Assembly (NCBI RefSeq): GCF_009870125.1
Contig: NC_046680.1
Span: 6,076,001-6,140,000, forward strand
Direction of reading: 5' to 3'
From: Drosophila pseudoobscura
Taxonomy: Eukaryota; Arthropoda; Insecta; Diptera; Drosophilidae
DNA length: 64,000 bases
The notes below the pieces were generated by a model. The model was not told where the DNA came from and made no database searches. It worked only from the letters and a program-made list of their open reading frames with translations. The position numbers and the translations under genes are program-made. Of this stretch, positions 53,464-64,000 are shown in pieces (positions within the stretch are counted from its first letter, which is position 1; each line of letters starts with the position of its first letter).

Positions 53464-54722
53464 AATATCCCCCTTCAACTGGAGTCTCTACCTTGAGTAG
53501 AATTACATCTAAGAAGTGCCATCTTCCAGCTGTTCCCACAGTCGGCAGAAAAAGTGGGTCTACTTTCCAACTACGCGTATATCTTCCCTGAGTTATCAAT
53601 GGTGCTAACAACCTCCAAAGCCACCCACCGATGCTGTCATGGAGAGCCTAACAATCCAAGTAAAATATAACCCATGCGGATATCTGAACAATCTTTTAAA
53701 TTAATTTGTTGTCACCAGTTTGTTGAAATAATCTGGCGAGGAAAACAAATGTTTGCTCCAATCGAAGCCAGGTGGGTGGGCACTGCACCATCCACGGCAG
53801 TACCCGGCAGCAGCAGCAAGCAGCAGCAGGCAGCGACACATGCTGCAAGTGGAGCTGCAGCGAAGGCTGTGCAACTGTGGATGTGGCTGTGGCTGCGGCT
53901 CGGACCCCAGAAAACTGCCCAACCCCAAAATTGTTCACCTGTCAAATCAGCGAGCTGCGATCTTTTATTGGTGGCAAGAGGCGAGCGCCAATTGTTGTTG
54001 GCCACAGAGCAACTGCAACAGCAGCAGCAGCGTCAGCGGCAGCGGCAGCCGGAGCAGATTTATTTATTTAAGCGAGCCAAAGTGGCGGTGCACCCAATTT
54101 CAAATGATGCTGGCTATCCAGACATACACTGAGGGAATACAGAGGCAATAGCACTTGAAATTTTCTCTAAATGCAAAGGTGTATAAGAAGGATGCTAGGT
54201 TCGGTAGTGCTTTAAACACCGAATGACCGAAAACATCAATAATTTCTATGCTTTTGTTTTCCTCTTACTCATCTATCATCATATTTTCGTGTTGTTTGAA
54301 CTGGAATAAGTATTGGTAGTAGATGGCTTGGTCGTGTCTTCCATTTCTTGGTACCCCTATTTATTCCACATTTATACATTTAAAATTGTACATTAGTATG
54401 GTAAAAAGAATAAAATGGTGCTTTAAGTTTCACAAATTTATGATCTTACTTTTTTACCTTTCTTAAAGAAAACAGACGCACATATGTATCACACCAGTTT
54501 CAGTAGTCCCCTCCTCCTTGGTGGGCTTTTTGCCAACCATCCTTAAGATGTTGAAAGGGTTCTCTTCTAGAATTGATATCGCTATCATATTTATATTTGG
54601 GGAAGCCCATAATTTCGCTCAGTGCTGGCTGCAACTGCTGCCCAAGTGCCTGGTCTTGTAAAGACTTAATTAAAGCGTTTTGCCCAGACTCAGTCTCAGT
54701 CTTCGTCTCGGTCCCCAAGTCC

Positions 54723-54741
54723 GAGCCCGAGCCCGAACCCG
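54723..54741. repeat. (GAGCCC)/(GAACCC) hexamers
   Basis: About three units, within a run of pyrimidine-rich and hexamer-rich DNA at 54.68-54.82 kb. Confidence 0.8.
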
Positions 54742-55810
54742 AAACGAATCTCTCTCTCTGTCTCACTGTCTCCCTGTATCTCGGGTCTCTGGTCTCCCTG
54801 TATCTGTATCTCTGTCTCTGGGCCTGTGGTTGTGCTTTGGTTTCGGATTGGTTTTGTTTTGTGGCTGGCCGTTGGCCGAGCGATAAATTCATGCCGCTAA
54901 TTTGGCAGCGTTAACTCAATTTGTGACCACAAAATGCACAATTTGTCGCTGATTTTGATTGCCCATTGGTTGTTGTATCTGCCTGTCTGTCTGCCTCTTT
55001 GTGTATAAATATCTGTGAGTGTGTGGTGTGTGATGCATTGGCCACGCCCCAAATGAACACCCAATGCCTTTTCCTCTTGTCTGTGTCTCTGGCTTTGTTT
55101 ATTGTCTAATTATAGTGTGCCCAGGCGAAAAAGTGGAGTTGAAAACCGCAACAGACTGCTGCTGCTGCTCCATGCTGCGAGGGAAACGACTCTCTCACTG
55201 CAGTAGACCCCATCTCCAGCTCCAGCTCCATCTCCATCTCCCTATAGCCATCGTCATCATCTCACGAGTGCATCCAACTGCATTCGGTTTTATCAGGTCT
55301 CGCAAATCTTTTCGCCACACAATTGACTGTCGGCTCTTTTTTACTCGGATCTTACTCTGCCTTTAGCTTCAGGGGTCCGTCCACCCCGTCCACCCCGTCG
55401 CACCCCGCCTCCGGCAGGGTAGAGGCAGGTCTATAAAAAGATTTTCCCATAGTTTGCCGCTTCATATTTTAAACTGATAAAAGTGTGAAGTGGCTGGAAA
55501 ATGTGGTTCAGCTTATGCATAAAACGCGCCATCAGAGAGTCGACTCGAGTCGAGTCGAGAGTCGGCAGCCTTATAAGGCTCTCAACTCTTAAACTCCTAA
55601 CGGACCGAGCACGCACTCCGACTCTCGACTCCCGACTCCGACATCATCTCTAGCTCCAACTTGGACTCGGACCTCGGGACAGCACCAGAAGCAGCAGAAG
55701 TTGGACTTGGACGTGGCTGTGGCTCCGGCTCCGCTTCGCTTCGATTCGATCCACTAACTGGCTCATAAATCTCAGCAATTAATTTTTTAAAGTGTTGTCT
55801 CTGCCCCAAG

Positions 55811-55873
55811 TCTCTGGCTCTGGCTCTGACTCTGACTCTGACTCTAACTCCAAGTCTGAATCCGATTCAGAGT
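55811..55873. repeat. (TCTGGC)/(TCTGAC) hexamer tract
   Basis: About ten six-base units with a steady change from TCTGGC through TCTGAC to TCTAAC and TCCGAT. Confidence 0.9.
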
Positions 55874-56993
55874 CTCCTCGCCGTGACAACTGTCACCAGG
55901 TACACACGTTAAGTAAATAAAAATTTGCTCACATTTGTTTTTCCAGCTTTTGCGTAACTTGCGCAGGAATTTTTCACTCTTTTCTTTCCTTTTTTATTTT
56001 CTTAGTCGAGTACTCGTATATCTTAAGATTTGTAAGATGATTTAGGGTAAGCAACTTGTTGTGCAATGGGGGGGACATGGGACATAAGTGCGTTCAATGA
56101 GAGGGAAATTAATTGGTGGGTTGTTCATTAAGACAACTTTATGGCGGGAACTCCAGGAAGATCAGAATTCTGTTGCTAATTGGATGATTCCATTTTGGAA
56201 TGGAATGCAATTAAAAGAAGGAAGTATAACAACCTAAATGGGAATTCGATAGATAGGCATCGCATACCAATGATAAATTAAATGTACATCCAGAGAAGTT
56301 ATTTCAAATCAATCTAAAAAACGAGAAATCTTTGTTATTTCTATATAGCCATTGTATATCCTTTTATCTCTCGATATATATTCTCTGAATCACATTCCGT
56401 AACCTACGCCTAGATGCCTCCCCTTCAGATTCAGTAATGCGAATATTAACCCATATACCTATATATGTATGTATATCGGAATTTCTGAAAACTTCTCACA
56501 CTGATTTCATAATCGAATTCATCAATTATCTATATGGCGTATATATGGTATATGGCTTCATTAGGTTTACATACAACATTACACCATTTGCCGGCCTTAA
56601 TTTCCTTGTACACCAGCCACCGAACACCGTCCACCGCACACCGCACAGAAGAAAAACACATTCAAATCGTTAGGCCAAAATGTGCACAATTTTATTTTGC
56701 CAATAATTTGCGAAAAAATATTTTCACGAACGTGGGAAAACTGCCGCCAACGTCTGTCCATGTTGTAATGGTCGTCTTTCCACCAAACAGTGGCTCCCCT
56801 CTCTCCTAAGGCCCCTGTCCCCAACGCGCTCCATAGTTGTCGATCCCTGATCGGGACCAACCGATCAACAGCAGCAGCAATCCATGTCAAACTGAAAATT
56901 CAACAGAATTCGAGCGCAGTCGAGTCTCTGCCTCTGAGTGAGCAACAGTCAACCAATTATTTTTATCGATTTGGTTGCTGCCACAAACGCAGA

Positions 56994-57072
56994 TGCTGAC
57001 GCTGAAGCTGAGGCTGAGGCTGACTCTGATGCTGACGCAGACGCTGACGCAGTTGCATACGCAGACGCAGGC
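56994..57072. repeat. (GCTGAC)/(GCTGAG) hexamer tract
   Basis: About thirteen units of GCTGAN or GCAGAC, with several substitutions, over nearly 80 bp. Confidence 0.9.
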
Positions 57073-57200
57073 TTTTCATAATCAAATGTGTGTGTATTTT
57101 TCTTGGTCCGACTGTGGCATCACCAGCTCCAGGACCACTCCAGCTGTAGCTCCATCTCCGAGCTGCTGTACACTGAATGCGCGCTCAGCTACCAATCCGC

Positions 57201-57252
57201 ATCCGACTCTGAATCTGTCTCCGACTCGGAGTCCAACTCCGACTCCGACTCT
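57201..57252. repeat. (CTCCGA) hexamer tract
   Basis: Imperfect CTCCGA and CTCTGA units over about 50 bp, some 130 bp beyond the preceding hexamer tract. Confidence 0.9.
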
Positions 57253-59365
57253 TGCGGCTGTGGACATGTGGCAGGCGCAAATGTGCGACTTGTTGTACAA
57301 TTTCAAATTGAATTAAATGATTGAATGCATGAATGAGTGACGCTAGCAACTGGCAGACTGAAGACAGCAGACGGAAGACAGAAGACAGAAGACTGTGGCA
57401 GCGAACGCAGATTGAGCGGCTCAAATGCACTGAGGGAAAATAAGTAGATGGAGGCTTTGGAGGAAGCTTCTCAGAGAGGTGTAATATTTCATTATAGAGG
57501 CATTTATCTAGAGTAAACTGTACCGCGAATGAAACCCAAATTTGTAGATAAACTTTTGTTTAAACCTTTCAAGAGGGCATCATGCAATCCCATGCCTTTT
57601 TTTTGATTGCCCTTCCGTTTCCCTCAGTGTACCAGGCGTATGGGAGTCAGGTCGCGTCGCTCGCTCTCTGTGCGAGTGTTGAAAATCCTTTCAATAAATA
57701 GCTAAAGACAAGTAGCCGTTAAAACACATTCAACGTTCAGCTGATTCTGGTTGTTGTTGTTGCTGTTTCTGTTGCTGTTGCACCAGTGGTTGTTGCACTC
57801 CAGAGAGTGTGTTTGATGGTGGCTTGGAGCCCAACATTTGATTCATGATGCTGCTGGTCGGAGGAGGAGGTCTGTCTCTGACTTGGGGGCCCGGCTCCGT
57901 GTGGCATGTTTCGTTTGTTGCGTTTTTGATCGCAATTTGACAATGCGAACAACTGCAACAGCAACAACCACTGCAGCGACGGCAACAACGGCAACAACCA
58001 CAACAGCCACAGACAGACAACGCTAAAATGAACATGCGCCCGCTTGTCATTTAACATTTTTATGATTTCCAACATGCAAAGGCAATAACATTGTGGCAGC
58101 CTCTGGACATGGAGAAGAATCTAGTGGGGAGCCAAAAGGCAGGGACAGTTGGAGCCAGGAGGAGGAGGAGGAGGATAGGATTTGCAAAATTGGTCTTCAG
58201 CTAGACTCGGCTTTTATGGCTTAATTGAAATGGCCAACTAATGAATGGGAATGGCCAAAAGGAAGGCATTTGCAATGCCAAATGGATATGGCCTCCATTT
58301 ACATGCAGAGCTCTCCTCCACTCCCCTTGCAGCCAGACTCTAATCATATCCCGAGAGACATTTTGGCCAAGACCTGTCGACTGTTGAATGCTAACGAAAT
58401 TGATTGAAGGAGGTTGACGCTTTCTGCATTCTTCTAAATAATCGAATAACAAGCTCCAGGGTTCGGTGCCATCCATAGGCATGCAAATAGGAACTCAGCT
58501 TTTAATTCTTTTAATTTTTTGAGCTTGATCTTCAGGCGTCGATAAAGTATATCAAATAATCATCAAACGCATATCAAGAAGGACATTGAGCCATGAGAGA
58601 CAAGAAGGCATTAAATAATTGGAAATATTTGCAGAAGTTTTAATGTTTTAGTGCTAATTATATAACAACAGGGATTATAATCCAATAAAAATACCTTTTG
58701 CGAAATTGCGCAATTATTTTCTTGGAAAGAATTTTCTTGACTTCCTATGACATCCGATAGACCCTTGACAAGATCTGGGTCTGGATATGCATGAAATTAA
58801 ATTTTCTTCCGTTGTTGTTTCATGTATTCCATTGTGTGCCGTGAAAAAGTTCCCCCAAAATATCGAAACGATCAAAATTGCTCCAGAGTCGAGGCTGAAG
58901 GCAAGGCAGCACCGGCGGTGGGGGGAGTGCAGAGCGGCTGTGGCAGCATCCATGGGGTACTGAGAGGCAGAGCAGATGATAGATCGAATTAAAAACTAAG
59001 CCAAAGTCTCTGTCTGCCCGTCGACTGTCCGTGTGCCCTGCACTGAAGTCAATCTCCGAGAAGCACCGAAAGAGACGATCGATAGACAAAAACAAAAATC
59101 AAGAAAGAGCAGCAGTCGACCAGCAGCAGCAGCCGCAGCAGCAGCAGCAGCAGCGGCGGTGGCGGCATAAAAAATAGAACGTGAGAAATATTATTCGATG
59201 AAGCGCCAAAGTAAACGCTTTGAAAAGTTGTTAGTTTATTCCCTCTTCCTCTTGATATCTCTCTCAGTTTTCTATAGTTTTCTGTAGTTGTAGGTTTTGT
59301 AGCTGTTGTGGTTGTAGTTGTCGTTGTCGTTGTCTGCAACCCATTTTGCGCCTGCTACACGCTAC

Positions 59366-59402
59366 TCGTCGCAGTCGCAGTCGCCGTCGCCGTCTTCGTC
59401 GT
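59366..59402. repeat. (GTCGCA)/(GTCGCC) hexamer tract
   Basis: About six units, with later copies drifting to GTCTTC. Confidence 0.9.
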
Positions 59403-62036
59403 TTGAAACCTTTCTGAAGGTTGATTGTGAAAGTCACGATTAAAGCAAAGTCACACTCCCCGAATCGAATGACGGACTTGGGCTTCGATTTGTGTCTGGT
59501 ATCGCAGAGGTGTTGCTCGCATTCATCCAGAATTTAGCAGTTCTCTTTGAGGTTTTTTTGGCGGATATTTACCATACGGGTACTGGCAATCAGCGGATCA
59601 GCGGATCTGCAGCGGCTTGTGCGCGTGTCATTAAAACGCCGACAACGTTTGAAATGCACCGACTGCAGTGAGTGAATGAAATGAGCGTCTCGCAGAGGAG
59701 TCTTGGAGAGGGGGTGTGAGGTGTCTGAGAGAGGTGCAGGGCGATAGAAACACGGCACAACACACCTATTCGGGTTGCGAAATTGTCGCCAGTTAGAGAC
59801 ACACCCCGTCCCATCCACAGCGGAGAGGGGTAAGAGCACTGAGAGCCAGAGACGAACCGAACCCGGAGCTGCTTTACCATTTGCCGCATTTATTAAAATC
59901 GTATACCCTACACAAGAAGAACGGTTTGCTAGGTTCGATGAGTGTTTCTGCACACTAAAGGTTGATCCAAACATGACATTTCTCTATAAATTCTCCTTGT
60001 AGTGCCTCAAGAAGTAAAAGGAATGGAATAGGGCTACTCATGATTTAATTATTCAGATGAAAATAATCTACATTACCAGGAGATTATACCATATAACATT
60101 GAACTACATTGAAGTCGAAGATTAACATCCAATGTTAATATATTGCAGAGGTTCCCATCGTGGCTCCATGGATCTTCAAAGATAAGCTAAAATCACTCTA
60201 TACAGATGGATGAGAAACTCTCAGCAGATAAAGGAAACCTTATAACGTAAATTCCAAGTCATTCAAAAGGGTATTCCCTATTCTAAATGTGCCAGAATAA
60301 ATGGCTTCTCCACACTTATTATTTCTTTCTAAATCACTTGAAGGTAGCTTCCAATTGCCGTCGCGGAGAGGCAAGACGGTGAGGCAGACTCTGTCGGCTG
60401 GCTGCCACAACTGAGTGAGTGTCTTGCCACATTCTACACCTACACCTCCACACACATACAAAGACTCTTTGGATGCTGTTGCTGCTGCTGCGCTCGCTCC
60501 CACATGCCCCTGACTGCTGTCGCTGTGGCTTTTGTTGGTGCTTGGTGTTGTTCTTGTCGCATATCAGTTACAAAACGCAGAGGGATCCACACCCAAAAAG
60601 CAACAACAACAACCACAATAGCATAGCCCCAAGATCCAATGAAAGAAACGAAACTTCCGTAAGCAGTCGACAGTTTAATGACTTTGATGACGCAGCGTGT
60701 GCTTTCAATTTACAAATACACGTCGACTCCTAGGGTTATTGTGGCGCGGGGTTGGGGAACTGAAGCTGTTGCTGCCGATGGATGGATGCTGTGAGGGTGT
60801 TGCCTCTGTGGCAGCGTTCAGTGGGCGTCTCTTAAAACTCTTTTATTGCTTTTATTTTCCTCCCAGCTGCGGCTGCCGTTGCTGGGCTCAACTTTGGCAG
60901 CTCGAGAGCTCGACCTCGGTTCGGGAAATTGGGCGCTCACGTGTGGGAAAAGTTTATAGCTCAACGGCTGAACAGCCCAAATCGGTCAAGACCTTGGGCG
61001 TGGTGCCCTCCAAAGATTTAAGAAAATAACGAAAAAAGGGTCCTTTGATTAGCCAAATAACTTACGAAGGTCCTCTTCTAAATAACTTTTTAGAAACTTC
61101 ATTTACTTCAACCATATCCATATTTTTATGACTCCTTAAGAGCCTTACCATAACTATAATCGAAATAAGTATCATTCTTGAAAGTATCTTGTACACTTAC
61201 TCCCATTCTAAGCATTCCTGAGAGCTAAAAAGTATTTAAATTGAAGCAAATTCTTGCTATTTCTCCTGTGACAGGCCTTGACTAAGTTTTGCTCAAAGTT
61301 TCGTATAAGGATCTACGTGCGACATCCGAGCCGGTCGAAGCCATTCTTCTCCGCTGAAAAGCCGCTATGCAATAGCCAAATTCTTGCGATTCAACTAGAA
61401 GACAAACTGTCAAACGGAAAGCCACGAACATTACTCATACGCCACATGGGACTGGAAATAGTTGATGTTTGTTGAATTTTATTTACATGTTTAATTGATG
61501 GCTGCACCGTTTTGTGCGATTGTGGCTGGAGTTCTTTTTCTTCTTTTCCATCAATTTTAATTCACTTGCAATAAATTTCTGTACGGACTTCTGGTTATTT
61601 TTTCGGCGAACATGTGCCGCGAAAATGAGCCAATTAAAGAAATGCTACACGTATCAGCAGCGCCAGCAGCAGCAGAACAACAACGAGAGCAACGACGAGA
61701 ACCGTAACAACCTTGCAACCAAGAAAAATTGGGACTCGGGGCCTTCCTGGGGCTGGTGGCTGGTGGCTGATGCCCGATGGCAGGGGCTGTGTGGATGTGT
61801 GGCTCTTGGCCAAAGTAAAACCAATCAAGTGGCGCACAGTGTCACTATTACCACCTGACATTTACACAAATCTTGCTTTATGCCTCAAATGAAATGAAAC
61901 AACAACCACAACGAGGGAAACCGAGGGAAAACCAAACAAACAAACGACATCGACGCCGACGACGACTTCCTAACAACCCCGACCGAAGAACGCCGATCGC
62001 CTTGCCCCGGCCTGTGGTCGGGTCTGTCCGGGTCTC

Positions 62037-62065
62037 GGTCTGGTCTGGTCTGGTCTGGTCTGGTC
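62037..62065. repeat. Pentanucleotide repeat (GGTCT)n
   Basis: Five perfect copies and part of a sixth. A pentamer is unusual among the hexamers that dominate this region. Confidence 0.9.
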
Positions 62066-63273
62066 GAGTCTCTTCTGGCCTATCGCATGGCAGCGATCAA
62101 AAGTGCTTGGACCCAGGCTCAAGCTCAGGCTCTTGGCTCAGTCTTTTGGCCTACAGAGAGCGTACAGCAGCCACCAGGCGGCTTATCTTAAGAGCCCGAC
62201 CAGCAGCAACAGCAGCAGCAAAAGCCAACATCCAAGAAAAACTCTTTTGTATGCGGAGCACATGCGATGGACCCATGGACCGATCGACCGATGGAGCCGG
62301 TCCCCTCTCGCTCCGCTCTCCGGCGATGCATAGCCTGCTGCCTGGCTGCCTTAAACTGATCGCTAACAATCAATTTATTGATTGAGGTCTCAGGTGTAAT
62401 CGATAAGAATGTTTTTTTTTCTCCTTCTCCGTCTCCGTCTCTGGCTTTTTGTCTTTTGTCAGTCGGTTTTTGCTTGACTTAGTGCTCTAGTTTAGAGTAT
62501 TTCTTTTTGTGCTCTTTTGCTGGCCTAACATATGACATGGCTACATGACATTATCCGATCTCGATCCGCATTTGTTTATCTTAATGCATCGATGCATCGG
62601 CATCGGCCCAGGCCAGACAGAGCCGGACAAAGCCAGTCCCAGACCCAGTCCCAGGCCACAGGCCACAGTCTACACATGACTTAGAGATGGACACTTGACA
62701 CGAGAGCAACGCGATAACGATGCCAAAGCGAAACTAAATGGGGTTAAACTGTACTAAACAGCAGCGAGGTGGAGGGGGAAAGTACTTTATCAATGTGGGA
62801 AATTAGTCGAGTGGAGGGTTATCTTCTTATAATGATATTAGAAGCTGGGACCCATAGAGATTAGACTCATTCCAAGGAATGGTATTCTAAGCTATGAAAT
62901 AATTGTTCAGAGAAACTCGGAAAGAATTTCCATTCAAATAGTTCCAACGTATCCGTTAATTTATTATACTCTTGCTCTTCTCTGTGCGGTTCATCATGAT
63001 ATTGATTGCAGTTCAAGCGTCTCTTATTTGAATCTGGGATATGAAAGCAACTAGAAATACTCCAATAAGTATAAGTGAAAAGCTAGGATGTATCTTCTAG
63101 AACTTATGCAACCCAATAGATATCGATTCGCCGCCATCTTCAGATGGTATCGATCTCGCATTACCATCTCTAATCTGAATCTGGGACTTAATTAGCCGCT
63201 GCTACTGGTGAATCATGAGGAATTAGCCGAGAGCACATGGCCGTGTGGATCTACCGAGCTGGTGGGCGTACTG

Positions 63274-63320
63274 CACCATGCACCATACACCATGCACCAT
63301 ACACCATACACCATACACCA
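63274..63320. repeat. Tandem repeat (CACCATA)/(CACCATG), 7-bp period
   Basis: Six full units and most of a seventh, with the last base switching between A and G. Confidence 0.95.
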
Positions 63321-63501
63321 ACAGCTCTTGGCTCTAAAGATATGGCCGGCGACGGTCGTCGTCGATGTTTATTGCGGCGGTCGCTACAGATTTGGTTAAC
63401 AGTTAACAAGCTTATCGCTCGATACGGCAAACAAAGGTGACGCGACCGTTGCTGCAGCTGTTTTTTCACTCGCCTCCTCCTCCTCCGACTCCTCGTAGTA
63501 G

Positions 63502-63530
63502 CGTACTCGAACTCGTACTCGTACTCGTAC
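63502..63530. repeat. Hexanucleotide repeat (CTCGTA)n
   Basis: Imperfect copies at the start, then three perfect units. It yields an Arg-Val chance frame on the minus strand. Confidence 0.9.
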
Positions 63531-64000
63531 ATACATCCCACATTTAGTATTTACTTTAGTTTTTTGCTTTTCCTTTTGGCCCAGGCAGATAATTAAGGCA
63601 AGACGTTCGCTGCTTCGCTGGTTCACTGGTTCGCCAGCTGCAGAGTCACAGAGCAGACCAATTTCGGCCAAAAAGGAATCACTGTATGTACTATGGGGCT
63701 GCTGCTGCCAGGTCGGTTTTTGGGCTTTGTTGTTGGCTTTTGCCGGTTCAGCCTTGTTAGCCGCCGAAAACAGATAATGATCTGAGTTGGGGGCGGTCAA
63801 TTTAATGGTTAACTATTAATAACGTGATACGAAATTGGCGTTAATTTGTAGAAACATTCCCCGCCACACAAGCATCCACATGCACATCCACACACGAACT
63901 AATTTGAGACAGAACCAAAAGTGTACCAGAGCAGAGCAGAGCAGGCCAGGACCAGGCCAAAAAAGGATGTGAATGGTGGGTGTCTAGCAGCCTCGGAGGA

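Larger units (their letters stand above)
42885..64000 (-). other. luna: Upstream intron of luna, at least 21 kb
   Basis: The luna exon at 42027-42884 begins with an acceptor, and no minus-strand frame to the right shows the conserved KLF6/7 N-terminus, so this stretch is most simply intron continuing past the window edge. It contains a DINE-1 fragment, many hexanucleotide tracts, GA runs and four copies of the TTTATGGCC motif (42974, 43220, 45586 and 52730). No nested gene is supported. Enhancers are likely in such a long intron of a developmental regulator, but none can be delimited from one sequence. Confidence 0.55.

Noticed and set aside
63396..63800. Minus-strand frame with Arg-Val and Glu runs
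   Set aside because: The runs are the (CTCGTA) and CTCCTC repeats read in frame; it opens with TTG and has no domain.

Overview
The window looks like nuclear DNA from a fly of the genus Drosophila, most likely the obscura group (D. pseudoobscura and relatives). The grounds are short introns of about 53-83 nt with GTRAGT donors, compact genes in AT-rich non-coding DNA, an abundance of hexanucleotide repeats, and two DINE-1/SGM-type non-autonomous Helitron elements carrying the (GTCY)n tract. The species call is inference. There are no operons, bacterial signals, CRISPR arrays or viral genes. Only about 3.5 kb of 64 kb is convincingly coding.

Layout. 1-14.6 kb: no gene supported; non-coding DNA with short repeats. 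14,621-14,926 (-): a short CBM39 (beta-1,3-glucan-recognition / GNBP N-terminal) protein without a signal peptide, with a kappaB-like site and GATA sites just upstream. 15-22 kb: no gene supported. 22,092-22,265 (-): a probable 3' terminal exon encoding a cysteine-rich peptide, otherwise orphan. 27.0-27.7 kb (+): a small multi-exon gene of unknown function with a TATA box and a poly(A) signal. 28,091-29,909 (+): a complete six-exon F-box gene, 509 residues, FBXO39-like. 31,017-32,102: a DINE-1 element with matching ends. 32.1-40.5 kb: non-coding DNA rich in simple repeats. 41,777-42,884 (-): the last two coding exons of a KLF6/7-type zinc-finger gene, luna in Drosophila, with a 3' UTR reaching to about 40.5 kb. 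42,885-64,000: the upstream intron of luna, at least 21 kb, holding a reversed DINE-1 fragment and many hexamer tracts; no 5' coding exon of luna was found, so it should lie beyond the right edge.

The genes do not form one pathway: an immune-type glucan-binding protein, a ubiquitin-ligase substrate receptor, and a developmental transcription factor. The most interesting signals are the kappaB/GATA cluster, the two unrecognised coding candidates (22.1 and 27.1 kb), and eleven exact copies of TTTATGGCC/GGCCATAAA spread over non-coding DNA. Most other long open frames look like chance frames, often lacking an ATG.
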